In this document: piece after piece, positions 38,101 through 49,295 of the stretch
How positions within the stretch are numbered: position 1 is the stretch's first letter
Layout: every line of letters starts with the position of its first letter
Source of the DNA: Capitella teleta
Taxonomy: Eukaryota; Annelida; Polychaeta; Capitellidae
Reading direction: 5' to 3'
DNA length: 64,000 nucleotides
Assembly: GCA_000328365.1 (NCBI GenBank)
Contig: KB301925.1
Span: 5,185-69,184 of the forward strand
The notes under the pieces: generated by a model
Database searches by the model: none
Seen by the model: only the letters and a program-made list of their open reading frames with translations
What the model was told of the DNA's origin: nothing
Program-made: the position numbers and the translations under genes

Positions 38101-39310
38101 TTGACTTTGATGACTCCGTGTTTGCAAATATGATGGCACCTATCGCAGAGAAAATAGAAGGTTACATTCATGATCTGCGGGTGCACATGCGACCAAAAGT
38201 TCAACGTCTGCTGTCAAATCGTCTACAAAGAGTAATGCGCAACTCATCTAAGTCGAATTGCATACCTCGCGGCCTGATCAATTTTGTTGGTTAAGTAGGA
38301 AAAGCCCTCTTTGGATTGGCCACCGAGGAGGACCTAACCCAAGTCCAGACAGGCATGCAACAAATCACTGACCAGACTGACGTACTGATATCTGATCACA
38401 ATAAGCTCGTTGCCATTGTTAACCGTGTGGGCACTGAACAAATAAGTCAGTTGAACAAAGTTAATTAACTTGTTAATCAAACAAATGTGCTGCATACTCA
38501 AATAACTGCAGTAAGCACTTATGTTTCTGAGATTGTACAAAATATCTCAATTGCATGGACTCATATGAAGTTTCGTACTAACGTTGAGTATTTGATTAGT
38601 GACGTAGAATCATGTTACCGTGACTTTCAGGAATTGCGTTACTACATGTGCGATTTGAAATTGAGCTGCGAGGTAAGATCCGTTACTGAGGAACTCTTGC
38701 CAGTTCAATTGCTGAGGAAAATTACCTCTGATAGCAGAAACAAGAACTGTCTAACTAACGAATAGTATTACCGAACTTTGAAGGTAGAAACCATGTTTAG
38801 GGATCACTCTGGAAGGCTAGTCTGTAAATATACGGTACCACTCCTCGTGAGTGAACCTTACCTTGCGTATAACATACATACTTACCCTGTGTTTAACCCT
38901 AATGCGAGTTTAGCGCTTAGGTTATATCATGATATTTATGTTGCTATAGACACCCGAACCGGTGAATTGTTCTATCCTGAGCAATGTAAAGGAATAGACC
39001 TCGTAGTATGCCACGCAGGTCTGCATTATGGTAAGAGCAGAGAACGTTGTATATGTATTTCAATGGTTGTCTTACGATGAAGTCACTCTTGAATACGTTT
39101 TCTGATAATCAAATTCTTGTTAATGCTACTTTGACATCTTCAATGGTGTTACAACCGCATGCTGCTGAATCTGAGCTGCAATGTGCACAGCAAAATGATG
39201 TCTCTAAGAGCTCCATTCATGTGTGAAGTGCTTTATTACTTGTGTTTACTTCTATTTCAGGTCTTCTCTTCTTGTTTGCATGTATACCTATTGTCTTGAA
39301 AGGGAGGGAA

Positions 39311-39516
39311 TATAGCTGCGCTCCAGTGCAATAATATAATTTTAGAGTAGGCGCAGTTTGCTCGCTGCCTGCATGCGCTATCATACATAAGTCGGTGCTC
39401 TCGACGAATAAACGCTTTTGAAACCTCTGACTCAAAATTCTGTTTTAACTGGGCTGAGACTCCGTTAAGCTCCGCCAAGGGGCTGCGGACGAGCCCTCGG
39501 GACCCACGAATCTACA
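39311..39516 (+). repeat. 3' LTR (206 bp)
   Basis: Partner of 34991-35196, preceded by the purine run GAAAGGGAGGGAA. The flanking TGTT on the right matches the TGTT left of the 5' LTR. Confidence 0.92.
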
Positions 39517-40387
39517 TGTTGACGAGTCGCTTCTATTTACATTTCTCCATTTCTGCTTGATATAAATGGGGCTTAAGTAAGAAAAAAGTAACAAGAAGGA
39601 TGGCGTGTGGCAAAGTTTCCATATCGCCCTCTATTTTCTCGGTTTGTATCGTCGAATGAATGACAATCCCAAGATTGTCATGTTATGAAACGCACGTTTG
39701 ATATTTTAAGCATAAGATACTATCCATTTTGAGTGGATTCACTGCTGGGTTCATCAAAATATTGACGAAATTTCACAAAATTTACCAATTCTGAAATTGA
39801 GAATTATCAGAATAGAAGAAGTATAAGGACCCTCCCCACCCCAAATTCTTAACCATGGGAGCCAGGCCAGGGGCAGGGCTAGTGACCAATTCCCAGGGTC
39901 TACCTCCTCTGTCATTGGAGTTTGATTATATTTATATCACAAAATTAGTGGTTATTAATATGTTTGTATGGTTGGGAACTTTTGAATTGGCAAGCCAAGT
40001 GTACGTGACTTGGAGTGGGATTTCTGTCGTATTGATGCAAGTGACAGGTTATCTCACCAGGTTTACTTATGAGGCTTTTTTTTTTAGCCTTTTGGCGTGG
40101 TTGCCATGAATAAGTTTGCTATGCATATCTCATGGGGCCTTTATAAAACGTCAAAATTTGAATTACATACCGGGAAGCTACAGTCTACAGGCCCCATCTC
40201 ACTGCACATGTGTTCAGTAAGATCAGATCATGTGTTAAGTTATAGCTAGACCAATTCCTCACATCTTCACTCCTTCGTCACGGAAAAGTAACACAGTGAC
40301 TGCAGAAACTCACTGGCATGGACTCTCTCGGACACTGCCAAAGCTTAATCGCGTGATTTGAGTCTCAGAACTGTTACTTTCTTTCAG
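39517..40387. other. Stretch between the LTR fossil and UFSP2
   Basis: The first coding exon of UFSP2 should lie here or further left, but I could not place it: the exon at 40388 begins after an acceptor in phase 0. A frame at 39855-40109 has no recognisable motif. Confidence 0.4.
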
Positions 40388-43300
40388 AACTTGGCATCAT
40401 CAAATTCAGAGAACATTCCCCGTACCGGTTTCCTTTTTGGCATCAGACGACCCAACAGCTGTCAAATCATTGGCTGTAAAGTTTTCCGAGATGGAAGCCT
40501 GAAGAATATGTGTCATGATTACACTGCCACCTTTAATATCATTCCTGGCGGTGAGTTGAAGCATGTCTCATCATCATGCATAGTCTGGTATATTTTTATT
40601 CTTATTTACAGGACTTGATATTTGTGGAGTTTTCTTCAAAACAGGAGAATCGGCTGTAAAACCTATTGTGGCTAAGAAATTTGAAAAATTCATTCCGGAA
40701 ATTGAGAAAATCAAGGTAGGTGTTAGTGGTGAATTCTGAGTCAGCCCAATGCTATTCTTCTTAGGGGTTGGAAGATTCGGCCTCGATCCTAGTCCTGGCT
40801 CTAGAAAACAGAGACCTTGAGAAATCAACATTGTACGATTACAACTTTGAAAGTCAGGATTTGACGAAAGTTGATTACAATGTTGGGGAAAGCAATTCCC
40901 TGCTAAAACTCCGGGTACGGGGAACGTTATCAACTGGCTTCGAAGTACCCGCTGAAAACGGTGAGAACTGCTCAATCATTTGCACTCAATTTAACTTTAC
41001 TTTGCCTGCAGACAAACTCTTCAGTAACATCCACGCGGAAATCACAGCTCTGAAGAACAGCGTGGAAGGGGAAGCGTGTGCGTATCACCTTAACAACAGC
41101 CGCATCATTCTTCACAACAATTATGCTGAGAATATACCAGAGAACGGGCTCTCAGCTAACACCTCATGCTCTCAGCTGACTTCGCATATCAACGCATCTG
41201 GAGATGACGTAACTCAGAAGAAGAAACAGAAATCCACAACGAATGTGAGTTTTCCTGGATCTGATATATGGATTAAAAAGCCGACTAACTGATGTGGTGG
41301 TTGTCATAGGATGTCATTGATTTCAATCTGTTGCTGCAAATGACGGGAGAGGTCGCCTTGAGTTCAACCGTCACATGCGCCCCTGTCATTCACCATGAAC
41401 ATCGTAAGATTCAATCTAAAATTTATTTAAATAGGACCTCTGTTCATTTCGGAACCTTTTTAGATCGGTTCTGTGGGCTTTATTGAGTGACGAAAGACTG
41501 TTTTTGAAAACTGTGGTCAACTGTGAATGATATTCAAGACAAATTAAAATACGAATTCCCTGCTCAAGCAGAATAGCTTGAAGCGAGATGAGTGCGAGAT
41601 TTCTTTTATGAAAAATGCTAAAAGATCTGCTCACTCGACGGCTCCCATTGTTAAAAATAGGAGAAATACTTTTATGCCGTCACGACGGTATGAAATCGAA
41701 CGCGAGAAGAAAGCGAATTTTAAACCTCTCAAATTCGATATATCTAGGAATTAGCCCACAGCAAGCGTATTGTCTAAAAATATGTCAGTCAAAAGGCGTA
41801 TTTGTTTTTTGGGATGTATTCTCTATCATTTGTTACTAGTTCAAAACAACCAGAGGTCTTCTTTAATTGGATGAAATAGGTTTTTGTATGTATTCATTAT
41901 AAGTGGAATTGAACCACCTATTCATTTATTCATTCATTCTTTCATTTATTCGTTTATTCATTCATTCCTCTCCTCAGGTCAATACAAGTTCAGCCGTATC
42001 TCGCTTCCCATCGATGCTCTTGCGTACGTGTATCAAGATGACCCTGTAGAGGTCGTTCCCAATGCTTTGACCTCTGCCCTGACCTCTCAACTTCTCTCCA
42101 TGCTCTGTTGTATCATGAACCATTCCAAGGTTGGTCCGTCTCACATGAAAGTCAAGATTCTGAAGCTGCATATTAACAATGAAAGTAATCTGCTATGAAA
42201 TAGCTCATCCTGATTTTATGACCTTCAGAATTCAGCGTTCCCTGTTCCTCGCCCCCACCATATGCTTCCTCCGTATCTCAGCCATTTCCTCACCGTTGTT
42301 TACCCTGACAACGTGGATGACGACTCTCTGGGTGAGAATTGGCAGTTTGTACCTGTGTTTTTTCATCAGATTCATAAATCAACTAAATTAATGAAAAAAT
42401 AAATACTTACATTTGCTATAATTTTCAGAATCTGAAAGACGAAGCCTTCAACATCAGTTCCTTCTCCCATTGAACAAACCTCTTTTGCGTCCCAGAAATG
42501 CATTTAAGTTCAGTGGAGACTTCGTTTCCGACTATTTGATCAACACCCACGTTGGTTTGAAGACATCTGGTAGGTCACTCACTGTCGCTAATGACAGATA
42601 AGTTCAAGTAATTAAATTTAGATTAACACATTTACTGCCAAAGATGAGAATTCTTGTATTTGTGCTGTGGGAATTGAGAACCCCTGCGCTGAATGTTTTA
42701 GCTAAATTAATTTCTGTGAAAATCTTTGTGTGACGAGTGAATTTCAGAAATTGATTCTGTGGAAATGATTTTTTTGGGGTTATTAGCGTTAGAAACCAAT
42801 GCAAAATTGTACAAAGGTCAGATTTTGTTTATCCGGTCTCTCATGCTATCGTGAGAATCCACAATAAGGCTTGATAACAAATCCATTCTGTGAACACCGC
42901 TTCAACTTCAAACTGGTAATGCAATTAGCCTTTTCATTGATCAGTTTACTTTTCTGGGGTCAACAAGGTAGCCTCACTGTATAATTAAATTAAGGACTCA
43001 ATATTTAAACCACTTAATTGATTATATTAATATATTTTAAGTTTTTAACCTCATTTTCATTCCTCAATATAGTCTGTTCAGTATTAACCTTTAGGCTGAG
43101 TCCACACTCTTAGTCATGTATTATATAACATGACGTAATATCACTCACTCACTTATATTCCGTTCAATACACTGAGAGTCTACTTCTGATTCAATGTTAC
43201 ATAATTCTAATGATCGCTTCTTGTGATATTCTGGGTTAACAGTGCCTGGAGGGAAACAATTTGTGGTTCAAGGGGATTACGAGTACCACCACTACATGCA

Positions 43301-44723
43301 GGATCGCATGGATGACAATGGCTGGGGATGCGCGTACCGCTCGCTGCAAACCCTCATCTCGTGGTTCAAACTGCAAGGATACACCGAGAAGCTGATCCCC
43401 ACGCACAAGCAGATACAACAGGTATTGAAAATAAATCATGCTTATGCTGAGGTGTGAATATTATTCATTTCAGATTCTGGTTGATATCGGAGACAAACCT
43501 CTGAAGTTGGTCGGATCGAAGGAGTGGATCGGATCCATGGAAGTCAGTTATGTGCTGCAGAATTATCTGGATGTAAGTTTATTTTTTACAGTCAATATAT
43601 GTGACCCCTCATGCCGAAACCCGCACTATGTCGACATTGTCACATTTTTAGAGGTCAATGCCTATACGTCATTCAGTTTGATGCAAGAATTATCTAAATC
43701 GGAGCAGTAGTTCAAAAGCTACAGCCTGTTTACGGGTCAACCTAACACATAATCGAAGATGAGAAATTCGTGTTAAAAGATTCAAAATGATTCCACTGTC
43801 AATACAATAGGCTTATCTTAATTATACACAAAAATATAAGAAAGTATTGGTCACAGACTGACATGATTCTTGTGTGTGAGGAAATAGGAGATATTTTTCT
43901 TTATTTCACCATCAAAACATCAAAAATCAGCATTTTGAACCCATCTGACCTCTCAAGGCTTGTTTCTCAGGAATATGCTCAGCGACTTTGTGCGGGTTTA
44001 GGCGTGAGGGGTCACATATTATGTATGTCCTTTTTGAGTACAAATAAATAATATTCATCAGTATGATCAATGAATATTCATCAGTATGATCAATGAATAT
44101 TCATCAGTATGGTTTTTGATATATCAGGTGAATTCAAAGATTCTTTTTGTTTCGACTGGAGCGGAATTAGCCAGCAAAGCTCGCGAATTAGCCGAGCATT
44201 TCCTCACGCAGGGAACGCCCATCATGGCAGGTGAGAGACGTCCGCTCTGCCGTGATGTGCTGTCAATTGCTTTCTCTCAGGGGGTGGTGTTTTGGCTCAG
44301 ACGATCCTGGGGGTGGATTGGAACGAAGACACTGGAGACCTCAAGTACCTCATCCTGGATCCACATTACACTGGGGGAGAGGACCTCAAGGTCATTCAGG
44401 ACAAGGTCAGTCTATTCACTGAGGGCAGAAAGGTCAATTGTATTTCTCAAATATTGGTATACTCAATTATTATTCATCTTGAAACACAAGCTGTGGTTAT
44501 TTTTAGACAAGTCTCAACAATCATGAAAATTCTCACTATATGGCGACCTTTGAAGTCTCACTTGAATCTGACCACAATTGATTGCTATGGCAACCGAAAT
44601 GGTTCAAGCATAAAAACCTTTTTGTTTCCATTGCAGGGTTGGTGCGGATGGAAAGGTCAGGAGTTCTGGGACCAGAACACGTACTACAACCTCTGCATGC
44701 CGCAACTACCCGACGTGATTTAA
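40388..44723 (+). CDS. UFSP2: UFM1-specific protease 2 (5' exon not found)
   Basis: Cysteine protease that matures UFM1 and removes it from substrates at the ER. Thirteen exons: 40388-40550, 40612-40715, 40765-40960, 41012-41244, 41310-41403, 41978-42129, 42229-42331, 42429-42569, 43243-43421, 43474-43572, 44128-44230, 44281-44405, 44637-44723 (592 aa without the missing first exon). The N-terminal part ([22 protein letters not shown]) is an MPN-like domain. The peptidase C78 part has [13 protein letters not shown], the catalytic Cys in [30 protein letters not shown], and the Asp-His pair in [13 protein letters not shown]; it ends GWCGWKG...YYNLCMPQ. All exon phases agree. The 51-nt intron 40961-41011 is a multiple of three and open, so it could be retained. 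The gene is convergent with UBE2A/B. Confidence 0.93.
41921..41968. repeat. (ATTC/ATTT)n tetranucleotide tract
   Basis: Interrupted TTCATTCATT repeats immediately upstream of the UFSP2 acceptor at 41977. Confidence 0.85.
44051..44112. repeat. 23-bp tandem repeat next to a UFSP2 acceptor
   Basis: Nearly three copies of ATATTCATCAGTATGATCAA-TGA end 15 bp before the acceptor of the exon at 44128. The units are identical, so the expansion is recent. Confidence 0.9.
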
Positions 44724-44906
44724 ATCCTTTTTGTAATTTCGTTACCATTGAGTGCTACGCCATTGTTACCTAATCAATAATATTGGCATCAAATGCTCCT
44801 TATTTGACTTCCAAGTATGAGAGATGGTTGAGTGTATGGATTTCATCTTCTGTTTAGTAAAATTTTTATCATTTTTTTTTTCTCTCCTTATGATTGGTTT
44901 TGATGC

Positions 44907-44912
44907 AATAAA
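44907..44912 (+). terminator. Poly(A) signal AATAAA of UFSP2
   Basis: It lies 184 bp after the UFSP2 stop and is the first canonical hexamer downstream. Confidence 0.6.
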
Positions 44913-45488
44913 ATGGGTGAAACAATGTTCAGGATTCTTGCGTATTCTTCATTCTGGGATACGTCGCAATCACATTCTAAAACGCAAACAACAGATAACA
45001 ATGGCATTATGGCAATATTATTCGCAGATCTTGTTTTGTTGGAAGTATTCCCCAAGATGTCTCAATTCCACAAGCGACCTTACTGAACAAGGGAATTGTT
45101 GAGTGAAGCTTATTGTTCAGTTTTTTCATTCATTGATGTTAGTTTCATGAGGTGGATGCATCACAACTCTTGGGTGAAACAAAATTACTCTGTCTAATTG
45201 CTTGCTATATCTAGAATATACATGGCCAGAACAGCTCTCTTCAAAATAGAAATAGAGCTTTCAATTTTGTCTGATGTGCATATTGATCAAGGGAAGATAC
45301 TTTTTATTCCTGTATATAATAAGAAAGCAGGCAAGAACAGCTCAACATGTCAATTTTATTACACACGGAAAAAAAAAAAAGAGGAACAAGAATTTAATCT
45401 TGTGACACTTTCACACAGCTTCGAATGGAATCCTAGCCACTCAAAAAGCCGGTTAAGCAGAAAGAAAATTATTAAAAATATGCAGTGA

Positions 45489-45490
<2 letters not shown>

Positions 45491-45520
<30 letters not shown>

Positions 45521-45900
45521 GTTTAATGAGAAAATGACTCGGAAAAAAATCTGGACTATCTTGACAATAATTTGAAATCTCGGACCCTCAACACATCCAG
45601 CTTTCTTCCACTATGACCCTGACCCGTTTCTCATATTCGCGTCGGTTCTCCTGATACAACTGAGCGGCCACATTGTTAGCTGGGCTGTTAGGGTTCGGCT
45701 CATCCAGAAGAGACTAAACGACACAGATGAAAAAAAAAAAATAGAAAAAAAATTTGCAAACCGGTCGAGGGTGAGAAGAAAAAAAAAAAAAAAAAAAAAA
45801 AAAATTTAAATACTAAATACTAAAAAAAAACCAAACATCATCAGACCTTGTGTACAAAATGAGAATCATCTTTTTTCGTTTTTTTCTTTTCTGGGGGGTG

Positions 45901-45930
<30 letters not shown>
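45491..45930. repeat. Three long poly(A) runs (poly(U) in the UBE2 transcript)
   Basis: Runs of about 24-30 A at about 45491-45514, 45779-45804 and 45901-45930 flank last exon A. In the UBE2 transcript they are U tracts: two lie between exon B and exon A, one just past exon A. Confidence 0.85.
45588..45713 (-). CDS. UBE2A/UBE2B: UBE2A/B last exon A (standard metazoan C-terminus)
   Basis: 42 codons including the stop: [14 protein letters not shown]... to VIVEESWMC. It matches the metazoan UBE2A/B ending (EQSWRDC or EESWNDS). The acceptor is preceded by a pyrimidine-rich stretch (CATCTGTGTCGTTTAG). An ATTAAA on the minus strand near 45522-45527 could serve as its poly(A) signal. Confidence 0.9.
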   Translation of the reverse strand, partial: SLLDEPNPNSPANNVAAQLYQENRREYEKRVRVIVEESWMC

Positions 45931-45933
<3 letters not shown>

Positions 45934-48900
45934 CAAGAGGAGATGTATTTACACAATGATAGCAATGTAATCAATAGCTGACTAGGTGTTATTGGTCATC
46001 ATTATCATCATCTTTGTCGTCGTTCCAACTGGCTTGCACAATGGCGGCCACTTTTTTTTCATACTCCCGTCTGTTCTCTATGTACAATTGTGCCGCCTCG
46101 TTGTTGGCGGGGCTATTTGGGTTGGGGTCATGCAGAAGCGACTGCAAGAGAGAGGTCACCGGGGTCACATTCGCATTTATGTAAACAAGGTCTGAGAGTG
46201 CATGCGGTTAACTTTAATTTTAATTTTTAAATTAAAGTGTTCTTTTACCTGAATTGATGTTAAAATGGCTGACACATCGTAGGTAGGACTCCATCTGTTT
46301 TGTAAGATATCCAAACAAATGCTTCCGTCGGCATATACTGTAAAGAGGAGACGCTGAGTTAGCATCGACAATGATAAGTGAATCGAAAAATGGGAGGTCG
46401 CACACCAAAATTGCCCCATCTCCATGGTGACCGAAATTTATAATTTGGACAACACATGTCAGAATTAAGAACATCCCAGAGACACAGAGAGCTGATTCAG
46501 GTAAAAATAATAGCCAGAGAAGTTGAAATCACAGCTAAAGTCTTCAATGAATCAGAGCTAAAAATTTTTTTTACAGGTTTCAAAATATTTCAAAAGATAT
46601 CAATTTCCATGAGCCCAGAACATCAAACACAGTAGCAGCAACTAACAGCAATAATGTGCAACTTAAATTCAAAGTGAACAGGTACGCACCATTTGGGTGA
46701 AACATTTTTGATACAAATCGAACAGTTGCAGGTTTGTTGGGGTATTCTTCTGTAAATTCTATCGTGAGTTTGAACGTTCCGTCTTCAAATGGCGTGTCAT
46801 CAGGCCTGCAGTGAAGAGAAGAACATCAGAGATGAACACACGGCATTTGAAGGCAATGACCTACCCAAAGATCACAGCATTCCACAGCATGATGTTGTTG
46901 TCCGTGGGGGCGCCACTTACACCCGCGGGAGGGTCTTCTTGTAGTCTGCAGAAGAAGGCAAAGCAATGAATGATTTTGATTCATTAATCAAAATACATGC
47001 ATTGAGAGATGAACAATCCAAACTGGTTTAGTTTAAAATGTTTCAATTAGATGTAATCACCTGTGTAATGGGATTGATTGCTCTTCAAAAGCAATACCTA
47101 CGGAACCTGGTGAAGGTGGTACTGGGCGCAGGCACACAGTGCCACGGAGGCCAGATCATTGCTAGAATATTATTAGTCATGTCTCTGCACACTCAGCACA
47201 TGCGCTCAAATCGAGGGACATACGTTGATGCATACTTGCTGTGTTGTGCTGCAGAATAAGGGTTGCGTATACAGTACATATGAGTGGCTCATCTTCCAGG
47301 CTATACATTTATGTTTTGAATATCAGTTCAAGTAGCGCAGTATCAAAGGCTTTCATGCAATCCATATCACCATATGATATACAACATCCAGCGAGTTTTG
47401 TTCATCAAAGCCTTCAGTCCTTTCTTTTACAGTGAACGGTTGACCCCTTCTGGATGAAAATTATTGATCCCGAATGATGCACATATATTTCAAATGGGAA
47501 ATTATTTCCGTGTATGATTTCATTGTTTTGAGTGTAAGACTAATTGGCCGAAACTCTATACTCAATACTATAAAACTAGAGTTGCTAGCGGTTTGTTATA
47601 GATTTTTTGCTCATTGAGCTTCCTTCTCTGGCAAATAAAAAATTAGACTCAATCACCAATGATCATCAATTGGGTTCACTTGTCAAATAACCCCAGACCC
47701 CCAAAACTCATATTAGCTTGCTAATGAAAGGATGAAAGACAAGAGACGTAACTCATAACTATATATGCATGTTTTAAACTTTACTTTGCACGTGATATCC
47801 AAGGTAAAGTCGTTATCCAACTACATTATTAATTTCACGTTGAACTAGCATTGAATGAACAATAATCCACCATCGTTGTATTACTACGCATAAACAAACC
47901 TTAAAACACATACTACCACTTATTATTCTAACCAAATACACATATCCAAGATCCACGGCTAGGGTTCGAGCCGCGTAGCGGCGAGGTGCCTTTGGAAACA
48001 GCAATCGGCAGTCACTATTCCTATGCTAGTTCACGGTATGAATGAAATATTTCGCACACAAGAAATAGTCCCTCACCATAAACGAACAAACCGCTGATTA
48101 TTTGCCATTCAAAACTCACCAAATAAATACAAACATCGATGATCCCAAGGTTAGGGTTTAGGGATCGAGCCGTGTGGCAAGGTGTCGTTGGAAACGGCGA
48201 TAAATTTTCCCATGCTCATCCACGGCATGAATGAAATCAACAATTCCAACAGTAACTTCAATAACCATTTGTGTAACCACTGCAATAACCATTGCCGCAA
48301 AATCATGATTGACAATGCGTAAGGATACACATCAAGCGAAATCAAGTATATCGGTTGTCACGTGACACAACAAAGACACATGTTTCAGGAAATCATATAT
48401 TCATGAGGTCAAGAGGGCACATTATAATATTATAATGAGCTACGCTTGAACATGGTTATAATCCACAAACAACTCAATATCTTCATCGAATTCTGCGCTG
48501 GCGCAATCGGGTAGACCGGTGGTGCTTTAAGGTGTACGGTCCGAGATCGAATCACGTCTCAAAACAGGTAAGTTCATCTTCACTGATAATTGCATGTTTC
48601 CTCTCTTCTCAGGCAAAGTAGACAATTACGGAGATGCGCAAGATTAGTAGAGGAGAGGTGGCAGCATACACAAATCGCTAACTTTCCCCTAAAATACATA
48701 CCCCATTTTTGTCTCTATACCCCTAAAAAATCATAGCGCCCTTTTTAGAGCGATGATGGGACCCTCCACCCAATTGCATAATTTAGGGTCTGGGGTTATT
48801 TGACAATTTCTCCATGATCCATCAATTGTGAACAGTGATAACCAAGTACAGAATAGGGACTAATTTGACAAAAGCTAACAGTGGCTGACCCCCTCAATCT

Positions 48901-49295
48901 CAAGAGTGTTAGCAGGCTACAGAGTCAATTATTATCATGGTCATGATTATGACTCACTCCGTCACCAGGTCACTGCTGTCACTGCATCGTCATGATCGTG
49001 ATCATGCATGACTGACCTGTCACTCTCAGTGTCCAACATATGCCTATTACAGGATTTGCGGCGTATATGTAACACTGAAATGGCAATATTATGAATGTTA
49101 TTACGACTGCGTTATTAATCTCATCTTCGTACATCTAAAGTGACCACTAAACAGCTGAATACTAGACTGGATACGGCCAGCCATGTTGACTCGCGGGGGA
49201 AAAAAACTGCGCTTGAGGATCACAGAATGACAACGGAAAATTGGTCCATACCTTTTGAAATCTCGCATCAAACGTCTCCTTGCTGGTGTGGACAT
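45588..49295 (-). CDS. UBE2A/UBE2B: RAD6-type ubiquitin-conjugating enzyme with two alternative last exons
   Basis: E2 enzyme of the RAD6 family (histone H2B and PCNA ubiquitination with RAD18/RNF20-type ligases). Minus-strand exons: 49295-49252 ([14 protein letters not shown]), 46945-46865 ([25 protein letters not shown]), 46805-46690 ([25 protein letters not shown]), 46337-46249 with the active-site Cys ([15 protein letters not shown]), then one of two homologous last exons. Using 45713-45588 gives 151 aa ending EESWMC; using 46141-45989 gives 160 aa ending [15 protein letters not shown]. Both start in the same phase. Human UBE2A and UBE2B are 152 aa, so the gene is complete. Intron 1 is 2.3 kb. 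A CRE (TGACGTCA) lies upstream at 49438-49445. Confidence 0.95.
45989..46141 (-). CDS. UBE2A/UBE2B: UBE2A/B last exon B (acidic tail)
   Basis: 51 codons including the stop: [14 protein letters not shown]... to [18 protein letters not shown]. It is homologous to exon A over 39 residues, with substitutions (E5 to D, Q21 to I, EE to QA) and a nine-residue Asp-rich extension. It lies nearest the shared exons. No canonical poly(A) hexamer was seen between it and exon A. Confidence 0.88.
   Translation of the reverse strand, partial: SLLHDPNPNSPANNEAAQLYIENRREYEKKVAAIVQASWNDDKDDDNDDQ
47888..48238. repeat. Diverged tandem duplication of ~165 bp
   Basis: The two halves share TAGGGTTCGAGCCG / AGGGATCGAGCCG, GAGGTGCCTTTGGAAAC / AAGGTGTCGTTGGAAAC and CACGGTATGAATGAAAT / CACGGCATGAATGAAAT in the same order. 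Confidence 0.65.
48495..48575 (+). repeat. Possible tRNA-derived SINE head
   Basis: TGGCGCAATCGGGTAG resembles a tRNA A box, and GGTCCGAGATCGAATC, about 35 bp further on, resembles a B box. No cloverleaf-quality tRNA is present, and I did not find a tail or a second copy. Confidence 0.3.

Larger units (their letters stand above)
34991..39516 (+). mobile_element. Ty3-type LTR retrotransposon fossil with envelope-like region
   Basis: A complete LTR-to-LTR copy, broken by roughly ten or more breaks. The two 206-bp LTRs differ at about 8 positions (about 4%), and a 4-bp target duplication TGTT flanks them. Parts in order: a primer-binding-like site (TGGCATCTCCGGTGGGA) right after the 5' LTR; gag about 35264-36246 with a CCHC zinc knuckle (CYHCQGIGHIAKYC) near 36091; an aspartic protease (LLDTGASLSVIS) near 36310; an integrase at about 36650-37320 (VIDHCSGFVEAIP, LISDNGACFTA, HPATNGRIERFHRT); an envelope-like region at about 37900-39230 with RGLINFVG and ALFGLATEEDL, recalling F-type fusion proteins of errantivirus-like elements; and a polypurine tract at 39298-39310. 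Relatively young on LTR divergence. Confidence 0.9.
46946..49251. other. First intron of UBE2A/B with duplicated segments
   Basis: It holds a tandem pair of diverged ~165-bp segments (about 47888-48048 and 48073-48238) and a possible tRNA-derived SINE head near 48495-48575. No coding exon recognised. Confidence 0.5.
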
